NCBI RefSeq assembly: GCF_000179915.2 | Contig: NC_014963.1 | Coordinates: 2,108,001 to 2,172,000, forward strand | DNA: 64,000 bases | Source of the DNA: Terriglobus saanensis SP1PR4 | Lineage (GTDB): Bacteria > Acidobacteriota > Terriglobia > Terriglobales > Acidobacteriaceae | Reading direction: 5' to 3' | In this document: positions 56,900 to 64,000 of the stretch, in pieces | How the letters are laid out: each line of letters opens with the position of its first letter | Numbering within the stretch: the first letter of the stretch is position 1 | Notes under the pieces: model-generated | What the model was told of the DNA's origin: nothing | Database searches by the model: none | What the model saw: only the letters and a program-made list of their open reading frames with translations | Position numbers and translations under genes: made by a program

Positions 56900-57676
56900 T
56901 TACTGCTCTTTATAGTTCCGCATCAGACCGCCATCGACCACGTACGTTGATCCTGTCACATAACTTGCCTCGTCGCTGGCGAGAAAAGCCGCTACCGCAG
57001 AGACATCATCCACGGTGCCCATCCGTCCGAGAGGGATGTTGCGCAGAAGGGGATCGAGCTTGCTTCGGTCGTTGAGAAGCGATTTGTTGATCGGTGTGGC
57101 GATCGCCCCTGGAGCGATATTATTGACCGTGATGCCGAAGGGGCCGAGTTCGACAGCGAGATCGCGCATCAGCATCATCAAGCCACCTTTGCTGGCGCAA
57201 TAGCTGGCGAAGTGCGGAAAGACCATCTCTTCGTGCACTGAGGAGATGTTGATTACCCGGCCTGGCATCTTCGTCTCAATCAGCTTCTTCACAAAGGCCT
57301 GCGTAGTGAAGTAGGGGCCTTTGAGGTTGACCTGGAGCACGAGATCGTAGTCAGCTTCGTTCGCTTCCCAGAAGTTTGCACCCTTTTCAACCCCGGCATT
57401 GTTTACAAGAATGTCGGCTCGACCGAAGTTGGACCAGGCAGCGTCGATGAGCGGCTGGATCTCTGGCAGCTTGGAGACATCTGCACCGATGACGACTGCC
57501 TTGCGGCCGAGGGCCTCGATCTGCGCTTTGGTGGCCTCGCCACCGGCTTGATCGGAGTGGTAGTTCACGACGATATCCGCTCCGTCTTTTGCCAGACGAA
57601 CTGCAATTCCCTGGCCGATTCCGGAGGAACAACCGGTAACGATGGCTACTTTTCCTGCAAGACGCTGATCGGACAT
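56900..57676 (-). CDS. SDR-family dehydrogenase, glucose 1-dehydrogenase-like
   Basis: A 258-residue short-chain dehydrogenase. The NAD(P) motif is TGCSSGIGQG (residues 14-23), the NNAG motif follows near 92, and the catalytic Ser/Tyr/Lys are in NISSVHEEM and YCASK. The C-terminal PGAIATPIN matches classical SDRs. Glucose 1-dehydrogenase is the closest look-alike, but the substrate is not settled. It precedes the glutaredoxin-like gene on the minus strand. Confidence 0.93.
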   Translation of the reverse strand: MSDQRLAGKVAIVTGCSSGIGQGIAVRLAKDGADIVVNYHSDQAGGEATKAQIEALGRKAVVIGADVSKLPEIQPLIDAAWSNFGRADILVNNAGVEKGANFWEANEADYDLVLQVNLKGPYFTTQAFVKKLIETKMPGRVINISSVHEEMVFPHFASYCASKGGLMMLMRDLAVELGPFGITVNNIAPGAIATPINKSLLNDRSKLDPLLRNIPLGRMGTVDDVSAVAAFLASDEASYVTGSTYVVDGGLMRNYKEQ

Positions 57677-57750
57677 GATGGCCTCAGGTAGATGAGATGC
57701 AGAAATTGTTTCAGCTCATGAGACAGAAGCGGGAAAGGGATCGAATTTGA

Positions 57751-59030
<1,280 letters not shown>

Positions 59031-59053
59031 TTACCAAGTTTAGTTGGTCTTCG

Positions 59054-59689
59054 TTACTTAGTTTTGTAGAGAGGCGTCTTTCCGCTGTCCGTAGGTGGAG
59101 GCGTTGCGCTTTCCTGCAGATACTTTGCGCTGAGCGTCTTCTTCTCACGCGCTATGGGGAGAAGCATGGGGTAGAACTGCACGAAGGTGGTGTCTACCGC
59201 AGCGTGGGCCTCGTGACAGGTGGTACAGCTTGCGGTTTTGGGAAAAGGCTTGGCGGTGCCGTCGGCTTGAGCGACGTAAAAAGCCCATTGTCCTTTGTCT
59301 TTGACGTGCATCTCCAGGCCCATGACGCTCTCGCCCTGCGTTTGTCCGCCCTTGTTGATCGAGACGTTCGTCACTGCACCACGGTTTTCCAGGGCGAAGA
59401 CAGTTCCATCGGGCCAAGCGCCGGTGGCAACAAAGGTGCGGTAGGACTCTGGATTGACGAAGACGTTGTCGAACATGGAGTGGTCTGGCGGGGGAGCATT
59501 CGCGGCACGCGCGGCATAGTTCATATCCATGCCAGAGGTGAGATAGACCCACTCACGATATCGCGTAGGGGTTTTGAGCGCACCCGATTCGGTGTACGTG
59601 GGTTTATACGGAGCTTCGGGCGCAGGAGTAACTGCGCCAAGGAGAGGGAGAGCAAGAAGTGTTGACGCGAGAAGCTGAAGCCTGGGCAT
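59054..59689 (-). CDS. Cytochrome P460-like exported haem protein
   Basis: A 211-residue protein with a signal sequence (LLASTLLALPLLGAVT) and one c-type haem motif, CTTCH, near residue 163-167. The region before it (REWVYLTSGMDMNY, FDNVFVNPESYRTFVATGAWPDGT) fits the P460 domain family. P460 proteins oxidise hydroxylamine or take part in detoxification; which applies here is unknown. It stands alone on the minus strand. Confidence 0.85.
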   Translation of the reverse strand: MPRLQLLASTLLALPLLGAVTPAPEAPYKPTYTESGALKTPTRYREWVYLTSGMDMNYAARAANAPPPDHSMFDNVFVNPESYRTFVATGAWPDGTVFALENRGAVTNVSINKGGQTQGESVMGLEMHVKDKGQWAFYVAQADGTAKPFPKTASCTTCHEAHAAVDTTFVQFYPMLLPIAREKKTLSAKYLQESATPPPTDSGKTPLYKTK

Positions 59690-59779
59690 GCGTTCGCCTC
59701 GGAGAGATTTGAAGGAAGGTGAGCCAACAGCTTATACGCCTGGCTCTCTCATTTGTTCCCTTCCTTCCAAAAACGTGCG

Positions 59780-60115
59780 TTATGCTCCCCGGACCTGTGG
59801 CTGCGCCTCGGGGCCGAAGAACCGGGCGATCTGATCGGCGAGGCCCTGGAGCGCAGGGCTGCGCGTCGCAATTTCGTCTTCTTTGAGTTCAAAGCTTTTT
59901 GCCCAAATGGATTCAAGAACGGGCAGGATGTGCCGTGGGATGAGGTCGTCTATCGGAAAGTTCTCCACAGCGTTAAAGATGAGCTCGGCTTCTGTTTCGT
60001 ACTCGTCTGTGGGAGAGCCATCTGCGATAAAGCCTTCTATGTCGGCGGTCGCGACGAGTTCCTGGATGGAGTTAATGTCGGGTGGCGGAGGCCAAGGCGT
60101 GGCGGAGGTGGACAT
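59780..60115 (-). CDS. Unknown 111-residue protein beside agmatine deiminase
   Basis: A soluble, acidic 111-residue protein without signal sequence or membrane helix. It shows no motif I recognise; the segments SIQELVATADIEGFIADG and DDLIPRHILPVLESIWAKSF look helical. The stop of aguA overlaps its start by one base, on the same strand, so the two are co-transcribed. Its role is unknown, and a partner of agmatine deiminase is only a guess from position. Confidence 0.5.
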   Translation of the reverse strand: MSTSATPWPPPPDINSIQELVATADIEGFIADGSPTDEYETEAELIFNAVENFPIDDLIPRHILPVLESIWAKSFELKEDEIATRSPALQGLADQIARFFGPEAQPQVRGA

Positions 60116-61161
60116 CAGGCGGGCTCCTGTTGGGTCATGCAGTGAAGTGCGCCGAGGCCCCAGATGAAGTCGCCGCAGTGGATGCCGACGGTCTTCCGTG
60201 TAGGGAACTGATCGGCGATGAGATTGAGAGCGGCACGATCATTTGCGTCGTTAAATGTGGGGACGAGGACGAGATCGTTCGCGATATAGAAGTTCGCATA
60301 GGAAGCGGGCAGGCGTTCGCCGTCAAAGATTACAGGCGACGGCATAGGCAGTTCGACGATGTTGAACTGTTTGAGGGCCCGGAGCCGATCCAGGTTTTCC
60401 GCAAGTGGAAGATGATTCTCATCAGCTGTGTTGTGTTCGACGGCGGCCATGATCGTGCTCTCGTTGACGAAGCGGGCGATATCGTCGACGTGGCCGTGCG
60501 TGTCGTCACCGGCACAACCGCGGTTGAGCCAGATGGTCTGTGTAATGCCAAGGTATTCCGCGAAGCACGTCTCGAGTTGCTGACGGCTAATGCCGGGATT
60601 ACGCTGCTGCACATCGGAGAGGAGACATTCTTCGGTAGTGAGCAGAGTTCCCGCGCCATTCACATCGATGGAACCGCCTTCGAGGACAACACGATGGTTA
60701 CCGATCATCGGTTGAAGCGCCTGTACGGCCTGCGTCTTGGAGACGTGTTGCGGGATGCGGTCGTCATTGAGGTGATTGGGGTACTTCGCCCAGGCGTTGA
60801 ACTTCCAGTCGGTGATGATGTTCTCGTTCGCGGCGTTCTTCACGAAGATGGGGCCAGAGTCGCGCAGCCAGATGCGGTCTGTCCGCCAGAGGTGGAAGTG
60901 CAGGCGCGCCATGTTGGCTCCCGCACGGAGAAGGATGCGCGTGACGCGTTTTTCCGCGGCTTCATCGTTGACGAGGATGTTTACGTCTTCAACGAGGGCC
61001 AGGTTACGGACGATTTCTGCGTAGACCCAGGGGATGGGCTGGAAGCGGCCGGGCCAATCTTCTGCGTTGTGTGGCCAGGCGATCCAGGTGGCTGCGTGGG
61101 GGGCCCATTCAGCGGGCATGCGATAGGGCGTGGGGTCTGTCGTCTTCATCTCTTGATTCAT
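60115..61161 (-). CDS. aguA: Agmatine deiminase
   Basis: Converts agmatine to N-carbamoylputrescine. The 348-residue enzyme belongs to the PAD-type guanidino-modifying fold, with Asp/His residues in GDDTHGHVDDIARF and nucleophile Cys341 in GLGALHCMTQQ. The N-terminal MPAEWAPHAATWIAWP matches the family. It is the second step of the arginine-to-putrescine route, with aguB at 62010-62927 and the arginine decarboxylase at 63001-63564 nearby on the same strand. Confidence 0.96.
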   Translation of the reverse strand: MNQEMKTTDPTPYRMPAEWAPHAATWIAWPHNAEDWPGRFQPIPWVYAEIVRNLALVEDVNILVNDEAAEKRVTRILLRAGANMARLHFHLWRTDRIWLRDSGPIFVKNAANENIITDWKFNAWAKYPNHLNDDRIPQHVSKTQAVQALQPMIGNHRVVLEGGSIDVNGAGTLLTTEECLLSDVQQRNPGISRQQLETCFAEYLGITQTIWLNRGCAGDDTHGHVDDIARFVNESTIMAAVEHNTADENHLPLAENLDRLRALKQFNIVELPMPSPVIFDGERLPASYANFYIANDLVLVPTFNDANDRAALNLIADQFPTRKTVGIHCGDFIWGLGALHCMTQQEPA

Positions 61162-61234
61162 TTTAGTGGACTTGAGTCGAGGGGAACGAGGCTAGCGAAG
61201 TGAAGAGGTCGCAGCGGTCTTTTTGTTGTTAAAC

Positions 61235-61267
61235 AAAAACTCCCAGCCCTTTTCAAGGCGTGGGAGT
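61235..61267 (-). terminator. Terminator of the TonB-C-like gene
   Basis: On the minus strand arms ACTCCCACGCC and GGCTGGGAGT pair with a small bulge around a short loop, followed by TTTTTG. It lies about 35 bases past the stop codon at 61301. Confidence 0.8.
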
Positions 61268-61300
61268 AATCAGAGGGCAGAGCTAATTCTTGACCGAGAT

Positions 61301-61801
61301 TTACTGCTTGACGATGCGCACCTGGAGCGTGAGCTCTGATTCAACGGAGACGCGATTCACGGTGGCGGGCTTGAAGCGATACTGGCTGAGTGTGGCGAGG
61401 GCCTTGCCATCCAGCTCTGAACCTGCGGATTTTGCCACAACGAGTGCGCGAGGAACGCCGGCGCGATCGACAGTCATGCGGACTGCAACGGAGCTCTCCT
61501 TGGCCGTGATCTGTTGGGAAGAAACGGGAACCGCGATGGAGTGAATGATCTGCGGATTCGTCTGGAAGACGTCTGCGTTGTAGAAGGAGTAGGAGAGGCC
61601 GCTTGCGGGGCGTGGAGTAAGTTCCACATCATGGATGGCGACATACTCACGAATGGCTGGCGTGGTCTGCGTGCGCGAAACCGAAGCGACCGACGGAGCA
61701 TCGAGACGGGCCTGGAGATTGGAGGATGGAGTGGAGACGCTGGACTGAGCGTATCCCATAAGCGGAAGGAGGATGAGTGTCGGAAGAATGGCTCGGCGCA
61801 T
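61301..61801 (-). CDS. Exported TonB C-terminal-like protein
   Basis: A 166-residue protein with a signal sequence (LPTLILLPLMGYAQS). Residues about 95-165 resemble the TonB C-terminal domain: SSVAVRMTVDRAGVPRALVV, a helix (GKALATLSQYRFKPA) and a last strand (LTLQVRIV). There is no N-terminal membrane anchor of the TonB kind. It is inserted between the agmatine pathway genes but has its own promoter-like sequence and terminator, so it is probably an independent unit. AAAGGAG precedes the ATG. Confidence 0.75.
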   Translation of the reverse strand: MRRAILPTLILLPLMGYAQSSVSTPSSNLQARLDAPSVASVSRTQTTPAIREYVAIHDVELTPRPASGLSYSFYNADVFQTNPQIIHSIAVPVSSQQITAKESSVAVRMTVDRAGVPRALVVAKSAGSELDGKALATLSQYRFKPATVNRVSVESELTLQVRIVKQ

Positions 61802-61837
61802 ACAGTGTCTCCTTTATGATAAGTGTATCCTTCATCA

Positions 61838-61866
61838 AGCTATTCCCAACGCGATACGACTGTCAA
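61838..61866 (-). promoter_or_regulatory. Promoter-like sequence upstream of the TonB-C-like gene
   Basis: On the minus strand TTGACA (61861-61866) and ATAGCT (61838-61843) are 17 bp apart, a good -35 box and a weak -10 box, followed by the gene start at 61801. Confidence 0.4.
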
Positions 61867-61935
61867 CGAAAATATTTATAATTAAGATTTCCTAAGAAAA
61901 TTGCGGAATCGAGATCCGTGTAAGGAGCAATTTTT

Positions 61936-61980
61936 ATGGAGCTGCTTTCATTTTTAAGCGGAGAAAAGCCCGCTTCTTAG
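61936..61980 (+). CDS. Possible 14-residue peptide gene
   Basis: ATG 61936 to TAG 61980 encodes MELLSFLSGEKPAS and is preceded by AAGGAG with a nine-base spacer. Its end runs into the stem of the hairpin at 61964-61991. AT-rich DNA lies upstream. The layout is like a leader peptide or a small transcript ended by the hairpin, but chance is quite possible. Confidence 0.25.
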   Translation: MELLSFLSGEKPAS

Positions 61981-61991
61981 AGCGGGCTTTT
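61964..61991. terminator. Hairpin terminator downstream of aguB
   Basis: Perfect 11-bp arms AAAAGCCCGCT and AGCGGGCTTTT around a six-base loop, about 20 bases past the aguB stop on the minus strand. T residues flank both sides, so it can act in both directions. Confidence 0.8.
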
Positions 61992-62009
61992 CGTTCGAAG
62001 TGTCTGGGG

Positions 62010-62927
62010 CTAATCGAGGAACCGCTTGGTGATCCCTTCGTAAGCATCGATGCGACGATCGCGGAGGAAGGGCCAGTGCTGCCGTGTGATCTCGACGAGC
62101 TTGCTGTCGAGGTCGGCGAGGAGAATCTCTTCCTTGTCATGTGAGGCCCGGGCGATGATGCGACCGAAGGGGTCTGCGATGAAGCTGCCCCCCCAAAACT
62201 CGATCCCTGCGCCTTCGGGGCCTTTCATCATGACGCCGTTGTGGAGGACGTCGCCATGCTCGTGGCCCACTCGGTTAACGGCGCAGACCCAAACTCCGTT
62301 GCTGATGGCGTGAGCACGCTGCGTGGTCTGCCAAGCGTCGTACTGCGCGGTTCCGAACTCCTCTTTCTCGCTGGGGTGCCAACCGATTGCGGTGGGAAAA
62401 AAGAGGGTCTCCGCACCTTTGAGGGCGGTGACGCGCGCGCCTTCGGGGTACCACTGGTCCCAGCAGACAAGCGTGCCGATTTTTCCGGCTGAGGTCTGTG
62501 TGGCTTTGAAGCCGAGATCCCCGGGGGTGAAGTAGAACTTCTCGTAATAGAGCGGGTCGTCGGGGATGTGCATCTTGCGATACATGTCCGTGATGGAGCC
62601 GTCTTTTTCGATGGTCACTGCAGTGTTGTGATAAAGGCCTGGGGCGCGGCGTTCGAAGAGGGAAGCGACGATGACGGTGCCGGTCTCCTGTGCGACTTTG
62701 GTCAGGACGTCGGTGGAGGGGCCGGGAATGGACTCCGTGATGTCGAAGAGGGAGTGGTCTTCGCGCTGGCAGAAGTATTGAGCGCGGAAGAGCTCCGGCA
62801 GACAGACGATCTGTGCGCCCTGGGCGGCGGCTCCATAGATGCGTTCTGCGGCCTTCTCAAGGTTCAGCTTGGTGTCGGCGTCGCAGGACATCTGGATGAG
62901 CGCGACACGGGTCTTGTTTTCATTCAT
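62010..62927 (-). CDS. aguB: N-carbamoylputrescine amidohydrolase
   Basis: Nitrilase-superfamily enzyme that hydrolyses N-carbamoylputrescine to putrescine, CO2 and NH3. The 305 residues have the catalytic triad Glu45 (CLPELF), Lys118 (YRKMHIPDD) and Cys155 (LVCWDQWYPE). The HIPDDPLYYEKFYFTPGD stretch (partly: DPLYYEKFYF) is typical of the AguB branch. It lies between the decarboxylase gene and the TonB-like gene, all on the minus strand. Confidence 0.96.
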   Translation of the reverse strand: MNENKTRVALIQMSCDADTKLNLEKAAERIYGAAAQGAQIVCLPELFRAQYFCQREDHSLFDITESIPGPSTDVLTKVAQETGTVIVASLFERRAPGLYHNTAVTIEKDGSITDMYRKMHIPDDPLYYEKFYFTPGDLGFKATQTSAGKIGTLVCWDQWYPEGARVTALKGAETLFFPTAIGWHPSEKEEFGTAQYDAWQTTQRAHAISNGVWVCAVNRVGHEHGDVLHNGVMMKGPEGAGIEFWGGSFIADPFGRIIARASHDKEEILLADLDSKLVEITRQHWPFLRDRRIDAYEGITKRFLD

Positions 62928-63000
62928 TTGGATCTACCTCCATGCAAGGAAAAGAGGCGCTGACTAAGCCAGCGCCTCCCGATGATTGCTGGTGTTCGGT

Positions 63001-63564
63001 CTACTTTTCGTCGTCGTCGAAGATGAGGATGGCAGCGGCGATGGTGGTGGTCCACTTGCCATTCTTATCGCCGATGGCGGACTGAGTGACGTTGGCTGTG
63101 CGGACAATCTTGTTGGAGATGCGGTAGATCTCCTTCTTTTCGTCCCAGCTTTTGTCAGGGTCGAAGTCCACGTCAAGAGTGGTCGCGAGCATCTCCGCAG
63201 CGAGCTCTTCGGCGTAATCACCGGCCTGTTCTTCGGTTTCACCAAAGCTGTGATGCTCCGATAGGTAGCCATAGGTGTTGCGATCCGTGGGGATGGCAAC
63301 GCCAATCGAGGAGACGACGAGGCGATGCGCTTCGCGGGTGGAGTTCTCTGCGACAACTGCGAAAACGACTTCGCCGGGGTTCAGGAACTTGAGACCCTCT
63401 TTGCGCGTGATCATCTTGCATTGCGGCGGAAAGATGGAGGAGACGCGTACAAGATTCTGTGCGGCGATACCGGCGTCGCGAAGTGCCATCTCAAACGACG
63501 TCAAACGTTCTTTGTGCTTGCCCACGCCCTTGGTGAAAAAAAGGCGTTTGGGAACCATGTTCAT
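63001..63564 (-). CDS. Pyruvoyl-dependent arginine decarboxylase
   Basis: Converts arginine to agmatine with a self-made pyruvoyl group. The ATG at 63564 ([10 protein letters not shown]) gives 187 residues, the usual size; a longer frame from 63807 has no family support. The self-cleavage site is Ser42-Ser43 in VRVSSIFPP, which yields the pyruvoyl at Ser43. [12 protein letters not shown] is the typical start. It is the first enzyme of the putrescine route completed by aguA and aguB. Confidence 0.94.
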   Translation of the reverse strand: MNMVPKRLFFTKGVGKHKERLTSFEMALRDAGIAAQNLVRVSSIFPPQCKMITRKEGLKFLNPGEVVFAVVAENSTREAHRLVVSSIGVAIPTDRNTYGYLSEHHSFGETEEQAGDYAEELAAEMLATTLDVDFDPDKSWDEKKEIYRISNKIVRTANVTQSAIGDKNGKWTTTIAAAILIFDDDEK

Positions 63565-63868
63565 ACCCAACTCGAAGACCCTCCAGAGTCTATAAAGCGC
63601 GACGCAGCGCGCGATCAGTAGCCTGCAAACCGCACAAAGCCCCGATAGAAGTATCACACGTTTTAGGGGTGAGGTGAGCGGGCGGTGCGTCGTCTTAGAA
63701 AACGAGCTGGACAGCGTGAATTTTCTGCTATTTTTGAGAAGTGGAAAAGTCCGTGCTCTTGAGTTCTCCACACCTCTCAGGTTTTTCCGATTCACCTCTA
63801 AACCCACTTTGATTCATCCGCATTCCCCGGAATTCTGCTCTGGGGATGCGCCTCAACAAAGGAGAAGT
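63565..63868. other. Divergent intergenic region, 304 bp
   Basis: It should contain promoters for the decarboxylase gene (minus) and the gene at 63869 (plus). The last bases, AAAGGAGAAGT, form a strong ribosome site for the plus gene. No RNA element was recognised. Confidence 0.4.
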
Positions 63869-64000
63869 ATGTCAGGCCAATATCGTGATTTCCTCGAACT
63901 GCCCTATGAAGAGCTGGAAGAGCTCAACCTTGCGGCGAAAGAACAGCGCAAGAACCGTGTTGCACCCGACAAGATTCAGGAAGAACGCCTGAAATACCTG
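63869..64000 (+). CDS. N-terminal fragment of a gene cut by the window edge, perhaps glutamine synthetase
   Basis: ATG 63869 follows a strong AAAGGAG site. The visible 44 residues read MSGQYRDFLELPYEELEEL and continue to EERLKYL at the edge, a soluble helical start. From memory it resembles the beginning of acidobacterial glutamine synthetase-family proteins, but no catalytic motif is visible. The gene is divergent from the arginine decarboxylase gene. Confidence 0.5.
   Translation, partial: MSGQYRDFLELPYEELEELNLAAKEQRKNRVAPDKIQEERLKYL

Overview
The window looks like chromosomal DNA of an acidobacterium, probably of the Terriglobus/Granulicella/Edaphobacter type. This is inferred from protein style and gene content: many c-type cytochromes, a cytochrome bc plus caa3-type oxidase operon, adenylate-cyclase-like TPR regulators, a reductive-propeller histidine kinase and exported proteins of acidobacterial type. 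No rRNA, insertion sequence, phage gene, CRISPR array or origin was seen. One tRNA (Ser, CGA) is present.

Layout. 1-2184: two related CadC/cyclase-like regulators, the first cut by the window edge and the second lacking TPRs. 2185-2508: regulatory gap with two related palindromes. 2509-10547: one tightly packed respiratory operon (CoxB with cytochrome c domain, CoxA, CoxC, an unknown membrane protein, a dihaem lipoprotein, Rieske, cytochrome b fused to cytochrome c, CtaG). 10564-14795: DoxX-like membrane protein, a 1025-residue propeller histidine kinase and a convergent NarL-type regulator. 14972-22320: ROK kinase, exported protein, PlpD-like patatin/beta-barrel, pgi and zwf. 22336-24489: a two-gene unit encoding a seven-bladed lectin-like propeller fused to a papain-like protease, and a partner of unknown function. 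24819-30360: YoaK-like protein, tRNA-Ser, queG, a YihY/BrkB protein and a SpoIIE-type phosphatase.

30361-35372: cytochrome c maturation genes (ccmE, ccmA, ybaK, ccmB, ccmC, ccmD) followed by a YVTN-propeller lipoprotein, all on the minus strand. An M20 peptidase pseudogene lies on the other strand between ccmE and ccmA. CcmE carries Cys in place of the usual haem-binding His. These genes would serve the cytochromes of the respiratory operon. 35469-49301: thiC, an M28 peptidase, mscL, mtnA, a PD-(D/E)XK nuclease-like protein, a zinc ribbon, pyrE, a CPBP protease, uvrA with a lysine-rich tail, an STN-domain protein and small or unknown genes. 49443-59689: nitroreductase, hydrolase, ubiX, a papain-like exported protein, YkgJ protein, purB, a ClC channel, a glutaredoxin-like protein, an SDR, tadA, a PLD lipoprotein and a P460-like cytochrome.

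60115-63564: a complete arginine-to-putrescine route (pyruvoyl arginine decarboxylase, agmatine deiminase, N-carbamoylputrescine amidohydrolase), interrupted by a TonB-C-like exported protein. A divergent gene runs off the right edge at 63869. The strongest candidates for new biology are the propeller-protease pair (22336-24489), the palindrome pair before the respiratory operon, the bc-complex fusion with an altered Qo motif, and the variant ccm locus.
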